A model generated the notes under the pieces. The model searched no databases. It was not told the origin of the DNA and saw nothing but the letters and a program-made list of their open reading frames with translations. Below, in pieces: positions 21,465-31,387 of a stretch of DNA of 64,000 bases; positions within the stretch are counted from its first letter, which is position 1; the number at the start of each line of letters is the position of its first letter. Where the stretch lies: the NCBI GenBank assembly GCA_031213475.1, contig JARUPZ010000011.1, positions 3,436,001-3,500,000 on the forward strand. Reading direction: 5' to 3'. This stretch comes from Nereocystis luetkeana (lineage: Eukaryota; Sar; Phaeophyceae; Laminariales; Laminariaceae). Position numbers and translations under genes: made by a program.

Positions 21465-21953
21465 TTAATTGTGGGGAGTTTGTCCAACTCGACGTGGCAT
21501 GTTCCTGAAACCAAAGCAAGCCACGCAAACTTGAGCCGTGCCGTCGACTGCTTCACAGGTGATATCCACCATTCCCGAGAGACAGGGCCACCGGAGCAGC
21601 CGCAGCGCGAGGTCCGATGGCCCCAAACACAGAGTAGACCATTCGCGGCGCATAAAAATAATTACAAGGCCGTCGCAAACCCAGTTTTGAATCCCTCTTT
21701 GCCACGCAAACCACACGAGCACCGACGAGGTCACGACTTCGCTCAGAAGTTGGATCGCTGTATCCCCGTCGCTGCTGCCTGCGTGGGGCTTCGGGGCTGC
21801 GCTAGCCACCCAAGACGTCCCAATAGCGATAGCCTCTTCGGCCATGCCGGGAGAAACAATTGGCCGCTGACCGCGGCGCCCCGTGGAGGATACAGGCGGT
21901 TGCTCGTCGCTCGCCCCGTTGGTTGCCCTCGGGTGTTCGTTAACCCTTGTGCG
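21465..21953 (-). CDS. Coding-like segment of unknown function (possible exon)
   Basis: The minus frame is open from about 21953 to the stop at 21465. The best ATG is at 21845 (126 aa, MAEEAIAIGTSWVASAAPKP). Upstream in-frame sequence also reads like protein (DEQPPVSSTGRRGQRPIVSP). A segment, TAIQLLSEVVTSSVLVWFAW, is hydrophobic and loosely recalls the C-terminal part of OPA3-like proteins, but this is too weak to name. Local GC is clearly higher than in the AT-rich flanks, as in the true exons elsewhere in the window. Whether it is a live gene, an exon or a relic cannot be decided here. Confidence 0.35.
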   Translation of the reverse strand, partial: RTRVNEHPRATNGASDEQPPVSSTGRRGQRPIVSPGMAEEAIAIGTSWVASAAPKPHAGSSDGDTAIQLLSEVVTSSVLVWFAWQRGIQNWVCDGLVIIFMRREWSTLCLGPSDLALRLLRWPCLSGMVDITCEAVDGTAQVCVACFGFRNMPRRVGQTPHN

Positions 21954-22094
21954 TTATTGGTTTTTTTTAATACGCTATTCTTCGATATGCATAGGACCCA
22001 AAGACATATTTTTATATTTTTCAGGAAATTCATTTAGATCGGATCAAATTCATTTTTTCCTATTCGATTATCATGAAAAAAAATTATCGTCAAG

Positions 22095-22285
22095 ATGGGC
22101 CCTAAACCGTTTTTTCTACGCGTCGACATCCAGCACAACCAGTGCCCGTGCCGATTCTTCCGATTCTTCCATTCTAGAGAGATCCAAGTCCTGTGGTCCC
22201 AAAAATACAACCACAGAGATACTACAATATTGTTGTGCATCAGTAAGCAGAGTAGGCAGTGCAATGGCAAGTCAGGGTCCGGAGG
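22095..22285. mobile_element. Dispersed repeat H, copy 2 (truncated)
   Basis: Contains GTCGACATCCAGCACAACCA and GTGCCCGTGCCGATTCTTCC, then diverges. Only the left part of the repeat is present. Confidence 0.55.
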
Positions 22286-22730
22286 TGTGGTTCCAGCAGA
22301 GAGATACCTTCGTACTGGGAGAGATACATGGAACTGGGAGTCATACATACCAGGTACCTGGTATAACATTATCATAAATTTCATATTAATAGGATCACAG
22401 CAGTTGCACGTATATTCAGGGCAGGCATACGCATACGCATACGCAGAGGCATCCATACACAGAGTCAGTGGCAATAGCAGCAGCAGCAGCAGTTGAGCGG
22501 ATTGACGATCGACGGCGGGAGGATATAGGGGAATAGAGCTACAACAGGAGTACGAGGCGTCTTCGATCGCAATAAAATACGAGTCTGCCTAAAAAACACG
22601 GAGTTACGAAGGAAAGGAGGGCAAAGCACGTTCGATACGATACTACCAAGTACTATAAATATGTATATCGAAACTTCAATATTTCGATATGCCGAAGCTT
22701 CGATACGACATCCAACACTATTATTAATAG

Positions 22731-22968
22731 GGTCATTCCTATCGGAGAGTTTTTCCATAATTTCGACATTTTTTTCGCTCAATTTTTCAATCTTCCATAT
22801 TTTCCTGTTTTTTTTTTTCCAAATACGTGAAATTTAACGAACTTGATTTTTTCGCTTCTGGAGAAATTCACGAATAGTGACAGAACGCCTCCGTATATTG
22901 ATACATATCTCCAACTATTTCCAAACTTTGGAAATCATGGAAAAAAAGCTCTCCGATAAGAATGAACC
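22731..22968. mobile_element. MITE, GGTCATTC..TATCGGAGAG family
   Basis: Terminal inverted repeats GGTCATTCCTATCGGAGAG and CTCTCCGATAAGAATGAACC flank an AT-rich core. The core is nearly the same as 204-436 (shared AATTTTTCAATCTTCCATAT and ACAGAACGCCTCCGTATATT). It abuts a piggyBac-like MITE on its right. Confidence 0.65.
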
Positions 22969-23066
22969 TTAACCCTTTCAGGACCCCAGCCCCGTTTTGG
23001 GGACAAAGTACTTACAGTTCGAGTACTTCGTCCCCACATATGGGAATGCGGTGCTAAAAGGGTTAA
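22969..23066. mobile_element. piggyBac-like MITE with TTAA on both sides
   Basis: TTAA (22969-22972), then CCCTTTCAGGACCCCAGCCC. The right end GGTGCTAAAAGGG is followed by TTAA (23063-23066). TTAA targets plus CCC/GGG ends are the piggyBac signature. The element itself is 90 bp. Confidence 0.72.
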
Positions 23067-23403
23067 TAGAGGGGCATGAAGGACACCGAGGCAGATCCCG
23101 CATGATTGAGAGCAGGACCCACGTGGACGATGTTGCTAGCCCACGTTAGGCACACTGCTGCTGCTGTGTTGTATATATATGTACTACGGTAGTAGGTTAC
23201 GTGCTTCTGGTGATAATAATAATATCATTACTCATATTAATAGTAGATCGAACGACTGCTTGCTGTGTTACGTATTGGTACGATTTTTAACTGTATGACA
23301 TATGGCAATTGGTGATTTGCAGTTCCACTCACGTAGACTATCCTATTAATACGACAGCAGCAACGGCAGCAGCAACATTATCGTCAGTCTGTGAGTAGCT
23401 GTT

Positions 23404-23503
23404 GACCCTTTTAGGGCCGCAGTCCCGTTTCGGGGACAAACTACTTGAAAGAAAATTGAGTGGTTTGTCCCCAAAATGATACTGCAGTTCTACAAGGGTT
23501 AAC
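23404..23503. mobile_element. piggyBac-like MITE
   Basis: Left TTGACCCTTTTAGGGCCGCA, right GCAGTTCTACAAGGGTTAAC. Inner arms are as in the other copies. Confidence 0.65.
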
Positions 23504-23910
23504 CCAGCCAGGTATGTGTAGCGATCGAACGAATGACAAGCAGGTGCGGTCTTTTCAAACGTCGTCATCCTCCGCTATTGCTGTTATATCCGACGTAGTG
23601 CCAGCGCGCAACGGCAGCGGTAAACCGGTAGTTTGCCATGCTTGTGCGCGCGCGTTGTGCAACCCCGCCTCCCATTGGGGCTTGGACACGCAAGTTACGA
23701 CCTACCAGGTACAGCAGTAGTATCACAGATAATGGGGGCCACGGTTTAAGAGACTTTTCAGGCTTGGCACCGGCCAAACCGCTGTTTTAAGCTATATACT
23801 GGTACCAGGTACTGGTAATATTTGTGCATACTATCCGTGCACCTTTTTCGCCAGACTCTTTCCTACCGGTACCAGGTAACATGTTGTACCGAAAAACGTC
23901 GGTACAGCTC

Positions 23911-24000
23911 CCTTTCAGCACTGCAGTCCCGTTTTGGGGACAACCTCCTTGAAATTCGAGTGGTTTGTCCCCAGAACGGGATGGCAGTCCTCAAAGGGTC
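23911..24000. mobile_element. piggyBac-like MITE, ends decayed
   Basis: Inner arms GCAGTCCCGTTTTGGGGACA and TTTGTCCCCAGAACGGGATG pair. The outer ends read CCCTTTCAG and CTCAAAGGG. Confidence 0.6.
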
Positions 24001-24819
24001 CAGGGGGGATACATTGACGGAAGGGAGGTGACGACTAAAGCAACGGCCACCACGCGATGGGGGCATGATACCGATCGGCGTCCGAGTTACGATGCAAGGA
24101 GTCGCCCAGCCCGGGTGCATCATGACCGTCAGCGTGGTACTGCTGTGCGCTCACGACGCTACTCCCAGAGGGTTGATCGTTTGTTGTGACCGCCATCTCG
24201 GGGTCCCAAAGAGGGTAAGAGAGTTCGAACAGCGCCTGTATATCACACACCCCTGTATCTTAAATCATGACCCATACTACTCTTTGTCCCGACAGCAGCA
24301 GTAGCCCAGTAGCCCGCGCTGGGCTGCTTGGTGCTTGGTGTAGCCGATGCCCGGCGGCCGTCATTTTTTTTTTCGTTTTTTGCCGCTTTTTCGCAGTCAG
24401 TCGCGATAAAAGTGTGTCTGGTGTCTTGGCTCGTGTTTCCGCTTCTCTTTTTTTCTTGCCGGAACGGCAGATCTCTGGTCGGCGCCACAAAATCTTTGTA
24501 AACGAACAGACCACCGTAGACAACTTCGAAAAAATCGCACCGGTACGTGGTATAAATGCACGACCGTGTACGCCTACTGGTACTGGTACTGCTGCTACTG
24601 CTGCACTGATCGGTACCGCCATGGCTGCTCCGCCGTTTTTTGTTTGTTGCGCTCTGCCGCGGGCTGCTGACGCACTGGCTGCTTGCTGGCTGACATACTG
24701 CTGACTATATGCTTCATCCTTGGTACCAGACGTTTTACTCCCAGCTTCCCGATTTGGAATTTTTCTGGTAGAACTCAAAATCTACAGCAACGACCAGAGA
24801 TTTTGCTGCTGATCGTCGC

Positions 24820-24925
24820 AAATTGTCTGTTTTCGAACAGTCCACGTGAGGATTTCCGATATTGTTTTCCTCCAAATTGTCTGTTTTCGAACAGTCTACG
24901 TGGGGATTTTCGATATCGGTCTGAT
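24820..24925. repeat. Tandem duplication, 52-bp unit
   Basis: AAATTGTCTGTTTTCGAACA + GTCCACGTGAGGATTT is repeated once (24820 and 24872). It lies just left of the hAT target site. Confidence 0.7.
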
Positions 24926-24942
24926 GCCTGGTGTGGATCTTG

Positions 24943-26304
24943 TAGGCCCTAGCGAGTAAGGGACGCCGAAATCGGGTTAAGGCATGCGCCCTAAAGTGCG
25001 CCGCAGGGGGAAAAAATCGGGTAAGGCACGCTGTAAGGCATTTGCCCTAAGTGCCATTTCATGCCTTAAATGCCTTATCTGGCTAAGGCAAATGCCTTAA
25101 AAAATGCCTTAGACGTGCCTCGCAGCCCTTTTCCACCCTAGTGCGCGTTTGAAACGTAGAGAAGTGGACACATAGGTTAGGTACGGTATATGCATCACAT
25201 ACGACAAGAGTCGGGCACGATTGGACTGCAAATACAGCAGCAAAGCAGGATAAAGTGTGCTTGTCTGAGTACCAGTAGTGAGTTATTGGGAACGTTGTAC
25301 CAGGAACATCACAATCAACGTCGCAGCTTGCATTTTCATAGATACCCCAGCACAGCTCAACATACACCAACCACACACAGTGCGGATGCGTGCATGCGTG
25401 CGTACACCGACGGAAAAGGGATATGTACAACAGCAGCACAGCAGCAGCGGACTGTACGCGTTCAGCTTACCGCGGTGCTGTGGTCGACGTAAGGAATTCG
25501 TCGGTAGTGTATTCTTCGTGTTATAAACCGTCCTCTCCACCCAACTCCAGCATAACCAAGTTCGTTCGTACTCGTATGATACTTACCAGGTACCAGGTAT
25601 CTTACAATCACTCGGTTTCCCCTGACGTCATGCTCACGGGCGAAAGCCAAACCCAATCCGGGCACAGAGAAAGAAGAGGAAACAAAAGAGACAGGCAAAT
25701 CGAAGCGTTTGCTGGGACGAACTGTCTCAAGCGTCAGCAGACAACATACAGACTCCTTTCTCCCGCCGCTGCCCCCCCCCCACTAGTGGCAACCTACTAC
25801 GCGATGGGTTTGGGTTCGGGAGCATCCATTCTGGTGCCGCGCCGAATTCCGCGGCTGTGGCGCAACATGACCGTCAGCTCGAACAGATCGTTCGAGATAG
25901 TTGTTTGCTGCGCACCAAACACGTCGTTCACCACCGAGAACACGCGTTTCATCATCGCCGATGATGGCTGAAAAAGCCACAGCTTGCGGACCAGATCGAA
26001 TGACAAGGAAAGTTGCTCCATGTACGTAGCCTAGGCAGAAGTCCCCAGAGACTCTTCTGTAGATGGCTGACCGCTGACCTGGCTTTGAGCAGAGCGACCT
26101 ATGCTATGTGACCCCAAGCCCCGTTTTCAGGGAGTTCGTATCTAACGGCGTTATTTTGGTGCACAAAACGTGCCTTATTGCCCCTTTTCGAGCGCAGGTA
26201 CGTTGCCTTACGGGAGTAAGGCACGAAACAGCGTCCAAGGCAGGGCTCTGCTGAGAAAGGGCTTCAAGGCATTCTTTGAAGCATGACTTATTCGCTAGGG
26301 CCTA
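24943..26304 (-). mobile_element. hAT transposon, internally deleted (1362 bp)
   Basis: The left end TAGGCCCTAGCGAGTAAG and the right end (read on the opposite strand) TAGGCCCTAGCGAATAAG form 18-bp terminal inverted repeats with one mismatch. The element is flanked by perfect 8-bp direct repeats GGATCTTG (24935-24942 and 26305-26312), the target duplication length of hAT elements. Subterminal regions are dense in TAAGGC/GCCTTA motifs (24950-25115, 26165-26290), as expected for transposase binding. The only transposase sequence left is a C-terminal fragment. It is too short to be autonomous. Confidence 0.88.
25797..26021 (-). pseudogene. hAT transposase C-terminal (dimerisation) fragment
   Basis: A 74-aa minus-strand ORF contains DLVRKLWLFQPSSAMMKRVF followed by S. 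This corresponds to the hAT-family dimerisation block, whose usual pattern is LA..LL.IPASSA.SERVFS. The PSSA and RVFS cores are kept, while the usual Ser-Glu before RVFS reads Met-Lys. The N-terminal zinc finger and catalytic domain are absent: the frame has a stop just upstream, and only about 280 bp remain to the element's end. It is therefore a relic inside a non-autonomous copy. Confidence 0.7.
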
Positions 26305-26312
26305 GGATCTTG

Positions 26313-27283
26313 CCGAGTGTTTCGATTGTTGATGGTTTTGATTCAACCAAGGTTCATGTACCTGGTGCAACGTGCGGGTATCAACGGAGTATGAGTGCAC
26401 ATCTTATCATATAATTTTCAATTTTCAGCCTGTCTTGTTTGTGCCCACGGGCTGAATTTCAGGGGAGCGAGTTATTGATATTATTAGCACGAGTTATTAA
26501 CACTACGTATTAATACGTGGGAACGCGTGAAAACTCCATGCTTTTACATAGTCAAGAGTTGGGAGTGGATACGCGCGGCCATGTTATTAATCGTTCACGT
26601 TGCACATCGATTCAATCTGATGTGTTGTGTGCGCCTTTCTTGTCTCGTCTATACGAGTATTTGAAGGTCGGAAGCGCCGTGCCTCCCACAGCCGAAGTTT
26701 TGAGGGGGGGAGGGGTTCATGGGTTTTCGGATCTTCCTAGGGCTCGAGCACCTTTGTGTGGCCACGGACTTCCATGATTTGAGAGTTCATGTCAGAACCA
26801 CAACACCACCAACAACAACGACAACTATTTAATACAACAACATGGGCCCCTTTGCAGTTTGAGGATCCGAGATATATCATACCTGGTACCTGGTGGCGAC
26901 CAAAACGACGATGCATTTGGCGTTACTGGCCGTTTACGAGCAGCGGGAGAGGAGGGCGCTACGGGTAGGACCAGGTTACGACGTACCTGATACGTACGTA
27001 CGACTTCCGGGATCGTACCAGTAGCTGTATATTTATCAAATTAAGAAACAAGGGCTGTGTGAGAGGTCGAGGATTTCGTCGAAGAAAATGCATCATATCG
27101 GGACTGCCAACTTGTATCGCCCCCGAATCGCTCAGTTACCGTTTTTGCTGAAATCGTCACCTTCTATTGTCTGTTTTTGCGTCAAATTTCCCCTCCGGAG
27201 TCCCAAGAGGGTTGATGCTTTCAGAACATCATCATCATCATCATCATCGCTGTCATCATCATCGGCTATCATTATTATTATTT
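26313..27283. other. Intergenic: no gene recognised
   Basis: Right of the hAT target site. Contains ACCTGGTACCTGGT at 26881 and a (CAT)n run at 27228-27262. The block 26740-26830 (CCACGGACTTCCATGATTTG, AACAACAAC) resembles 18820-18870. Confidence 0.4.
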
Positions 27284-27405
27284 ACGGGGGGCCATAATAA
27301 ATAGGACCAAATATTGTTGATAAAAATTAAAAATAGCGAAATATATACCAGGTACCTGGTAGATTTTTGTGTCTACTGTAGGTCCTATTCAATATGGTCC
27401 CCCGT
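27284..27405. mobile_element. ACGGGGGACC-family MITE
   Basis: TTACGGGGGGCCATAATAAA at the left and ATTCAATATGGTCCCCCGT at the right are inverted. The core contains the palindrome TACCAGGTACCTGGTA. Confidence 0.75.
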
Positions 27406-28955
27406 GCTAGTGGTTGCCTCTCTGGTTCGTGGTTTCTCTCTTCAGAAAATAGTGGAGAGACTGCTTTTTTACTTCTGCTGCACGGATGACCGCCAATGAC
27501 TACCGATGGTGATGATTAGAGTACTGGGCCGTGCTTACGAACGGGTACAATGAGTCTAGTGCAGTCTTGTACTGCTGTTGATATTTCATTAGCTCTACAC
27601 AACAACAACAGTGGGCAAGGCAACTAACCAAAACAAACTTCGGGGGTATTAATAGCCAGTTCAACGACTAGCCTTACACAGCAGCAGCCAGTCGAACGAC
27701 CTTACGTGGTGCAGTACGAGTATACCTGGCAACTTTTCACCAGGTACTGGTAGTGTTCAAGCGCCAAAAGGGACACATGGCACGTGCGACAAATATGTGA
27801 CACTGCACAACGGGCGCTTGATATAGCCACGCAATCTACAGCCGTGAAATGCAAATAAAAAACACCCGCCGCATTTACACCGCTTTAGTAACTGCATGCT
27901 ACTTGCTATAGTCTACCAGGTGCCCCAGGTACAAGAGCTATTATTAGATCTAAAGAAGGCGTGTGGTATCGTATCATATCGATTCGTTTTTTTATTCATC
28001 TTCGTCGTTTTGTTTCCCCGAGTTCTCCATGTTGTCAGATCGTTCTGAGCTACTGCTGTACCAGGTAGTAGTTACACTGCCGCTGGGCACTGGGCACAGA
28101 GTCAGCGTGCTTGAGGTCAGGTGCCTTGCATCATGGCATCATGTCCATACAGGTAGCGTGATATGTCGTATGGCCTTCATTTTCTAGAAAAAAAGAACAA
28201 GCATTTCTCTCCCCCCCCCCCCCCCCGCCGAGTTATCTTGTTGTCGGATCGATGGACCTGCGCTACGCGACAGTTTCCCCGCGAAGGATCGCACTATCAT
28301 ACAGCAACAATACGAGTAAACACCCTGAGAATTAACCTTGGAGAACGCCTGATTCCCCCTCCGTACCCATCCCACCCCTGTCCTTTCCTACAATACTATA
28401 GTATAGACTCTGGTGCCTACGAGTACATCCTCGGAGTAAACCATCCTTTTTATGACGGTCGGAGACAGGCCCGACTAAGATGGAAGAAACGAACCGGGTT
28501 CGAACCGATGTACGAAAACTGGAGAGAAAAAATGAACGGACAGGGGTTTTCCCTCCCGCCCTCCGGGGCGCAAATAGAAAGAAAAAAAAACAAAAAACAT
28601 CCCGAGATTCGTGAAGAGCGTCGAGTCCGCACAGGGGTCCGATGTTTTTTTTAGCGCTCCATTTTTCCAGGACGGGAAGGTTTGTGAGGTTTTGCCAAAA
28701 CACCGAACAACATTAAAAGTGTTTTCGGAAATGTCTGGTCGACAGAGAGCCTTCCGGAAATATAACGTACTTGGTACGACTTTAGCACCCTTGCTGTTGT
28801 TGTCGAGGAAAACCAGCGCCTAAGAACGATGGTACCCCTGCGCGAACTCGACTCTCTCTCTTTATTACGGCGTCTATTAATAGAGTAAAGTCAGTGCCTG
28901 TCTTGCGATGGTGTGCGTAGTAGGGTGGGTATACACCCTCTGGGAGCACGGCTAT
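27406..28955. other. Intergenic: no gene recognised
   Basis: 28660-28770 (GTGTTTTCGGAAATGTCTGG, GAGAGCCTTCCGGAAA) is an inverted relative of 10500-10600. A 14-C run is at 28211-28224. The 163-aa + ORF across 28163-28654 has no recognisable domain and spans this C run, so it is not called. Confidence 0.35.
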
Positions 28956-29176
28956 ATGACCATTAGTACCCGGGTACCTGCCCGAGTATATATGTGGCAA
29001 ATTCACCCGGGAACCTACACGAGTATGACCAAAAATACCCGGGTACCTGCCCGAGTATGACCAAAGTACCCGGGGTACCTACCCGAGTATTGTCATAGTA
29101 CCCGGGTACCTGCCCGAATATGACCAAAAGTAAGCAGGTATCTGCCCGCGTATGACCCAAAGTACCTGGGTACCTC
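28956..29176. repeat. Minisatellite, unit about 36 bp
   Basis: Five to six units of AGTACCCGGGTACCTGCCCG + AGTATGACCAAA. Each unit holds the palindrome TACCCGGGTA. Confidence 0.75.
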
Positions 29177-29181
29177 CCCTG

Positions 29182-29286
29182 TTGCGGGGGGCCATGTTAA
29201 ATGGGACCTACGGTGAACACACAAAAATCCATTGGTATATTTTTTCCAACAATATTTGGTCCTATTTACTATGGTCCCCCGTAATA
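29182..29286. mobile_element. ACGGGGGACC-family MITE
   Basis: Left GCGGGGGGCCATGTTAAATG, right CCTATTTACTATGGTCCCCC + GTAAT. The core AACAATATTTGGTCC is shared with the other copies. Confidence 0.75.
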
Positions 29287-29823
29287 GTACATGTGACCGA
29301 ACGAATCAGGCTTGATACCCGGGTATCAGAGTATACCCTACTAATCACGTCCGTGAAAGCCTTGCGTTTTTCTTCTCTCAACCCCGACATATCCGTTGTA
29401 TCTATATACTTATACTTATACTGTAGTTGCTATATACAAGTGCTCTGGACGTAGGTGCACAAAACAGTTACCCGAAATAAATACTTTCCATACACCTGGT
29501 ATGATATGATATCGTAGCATATATCAGATGCTGTCACCCAGTGCCTGTGTCGCGCCTGCACCTGGTATACATGTATGCTGAGACTCGTAGCTGGTTCGCC
29601 TACCTGGTATACGAGTGCGATGTTTCACCTCTGCCCACTTCCGCTGTAAAATCCAGCAGGGTGCATGCAGTGTAGTACGCGTACTCGCTCGTACAATGAT
29701 ATCGCAACGATTGTTCTTGTTTGTTCTGTGTCCTGGCGTGTTTCTTCTTCCTTGTGCGGTTGTGTGCGATTGTTTGTGCGCGTAGCGCGTAGGATATTAG
29801 CCGGACCGTTCGGGGAGGAAACT

Positions 29824-29904
29824 GAAACCCCTACAGACGGAAATATAAGGACCGTTCGGGCTTCATGTTTACAATCCAACGGTCCTTACATTTCCGTCCA
29901 GAGT
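29824..29904. repeat. Hairpin element (ACGGAAATATAAGGACCGTT)
   Basis: GACGGAAATATAAGGACCGTT is followed 24 bp later by AACGGTCCTTACATTTCCGTC. It can fold into a stem of about 20 bp. A related hairpin is at 54938-55018. Confidence 0.6.
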
Positions 29905-29970
29905 GATGAGTATATTGATAGAAGGATAGAAGGGGCCGGGCGGGGTTCCCTGTGGCAACGACCTGCCCCT

Positions 29971-30078
29971 ATTACGGGGGACCGTAGTCAATAGGACCAA
30001 ATATTGCTGGTAAAAATCGGTGAATATACAGGTTTTGGTGTGTACCATAGGTCCTATTTACAATGATCCCCCGTAATA
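29971..30078. mobile_element. ACGGGGGACC-family MITE
   Basis: Left ATTACGGGGGACCGTAGTCA, right TATTTACAATGATCCCCCGT + AAT. Near-complete 108-bp copy, 53 bp before another copy. Confidence 0.78.
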
Positions 30079-30130
30079 GTGTCTCCTTTGCCATGTTTTT
30101 TCTTGGCCCTCCTTTTCTCTTCTCTCCTAT

Positions 30131-30237
30131 TTACGGGGGACCATATTAAATAGGACCTACGGTCGACACATACACCTATATATTTCGCTATTTTTCCTAA
30201 CAAGATTTGGTCCTATTTACTTTGGTCCAGATACGGG
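30131..30237. mobile_element. ACGGGGGACC-family MITE, right end decayed
   Basis: Left TTACGGGGGACCATATTAAA. The right end runs CCTATTTACTTTGGTCC and then departs from the consensus. Confidence 0.65.
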
Positions 30238-30540
30238 GTCACGTGGCAGGCTCTCCCCCCCCCTCTCCTCTACGATGCGTGCCTTCGGTATTCTCATTGT
30301 GAGAAAACTTCAGCCCCTCCTTCCCTCGTCGACTGGCGTCTAGTTGCGGTGTGGCACTTGCTTGCTCTCGTATTGATACGAGGTGATGCTCGTGTTTCAT
30401 TACCTGGTACCTGGTACGTACTCGTAGGTCATTGGACTTACTGTTGTACGTATTGCTGTAGGTAGTATTCCACTGCGGAGACTATTAATAGATTATGGCG
30501 TTGACTTGAGGGGAGATCAAACCACGAAAGCAACAGCAGC

Positions 30541-30572
<32 letters not shown>

Positions 30573-30837
30573 AAACTAAATAAACACAGCCGAGTACATA
30601 CCAGGTATGGCTATAGGTCGACCTATCGGAGTGTGTTTTTTGTTCTTTCTTTTTGTTGTTGGGTGGGAGTGAAACATGGCCCGCTCGACTGCCTCGTGCG
30701 ACCATGTCGTACGTGGCGTCTCTGTCTGTGGGCTCAAAAGGAGACCTCGCCTACGTTTGCCCGTGCAGGATACATTCCTTAGAATGTGCCTGCACAGCAA
30801 TATCTGAAAAGTATTTTCCAAACACGACGACCATCAA

Positions 30838-31350
30838 TAGTGTCCCGTCCCGTCCCATCTTTTCTGGTTGTAGTATATATGCGAGCCGAGTGAACACCAT
30901 TACTACCAAAAGAGAAAACTACACCGCACTTCTCCCCAAGTCTGATCCTTTATCGTCCCGTCCTTTCCCGTCGAGCCGAGTGTACACGACGAAACCAGAA
31001 AAGCACACATACTTTTGCACATCTCCCGTGCTTTTACCGTCCCTTCCCGCTCCATCCCGTCCTTTCCCGTCGTGTTTTGTTTGCGAGCCGAGTGTACACG
31101 ACCAAACAAGGAAACCACACCACACTTCCCCCCGTGTCCCGTCCTCTCCCGCCCCGTCCCGTATATTCCCGTCCCGCCCTCTCCCGCCCCGTCACGCCCT
31201 TTCCCGCCCCATCCTTGACCGCCCCGTCCCGCGCTTTCCCGTCCCGCCTCATCCTTTCCCGTCGCGTCCTCTGCCGTCCCACCCCGTCCTTTCCCGTCCC
31301 GTCTCTGCGCGTCCCGCATCATCCTTTCCCGTCCCGTCCCGTCTACTCGC
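30838..31350. repeat. CCCGTC-rich minisatellite upstream of the LRR start
   Basis: Long pyrimidine-rich array of TCCCGTCC/TTTCCCGTCCCG with a recurring GCGAGCCGAGTGTACACGAC spacer (about 30880, 30975, 31085). It is open in several frames but not coding-like. It lies in the 5' flank or UTR of the LRR gene and may influence its promoter. Confidence 0.65.
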
Positions 31351-31387
31351 GTTGCCACGAAGCAGCGCCAGCATCAAGGGCGGCATC

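Noticed and set aside
25390..25971. 193-aa plus-strand ORF
   Set aside because: It lies in the hAT element, and the minus strand there carries the recognisable transposase fragment, so this is a shadow frame.
28163..28654. 163-aa plus-strand ORF
   Set aside because: It crosses a long C run, composition shifts along its length, and no domain or splice context supports it.
30653..31387. Upstream extension of the LRR open frame
   Set aside because: It consists of CCCGTC-type repeats open in several frames with Ser/Pro/Arg composition. Coding-like sequence starts at the ATG at 31388.
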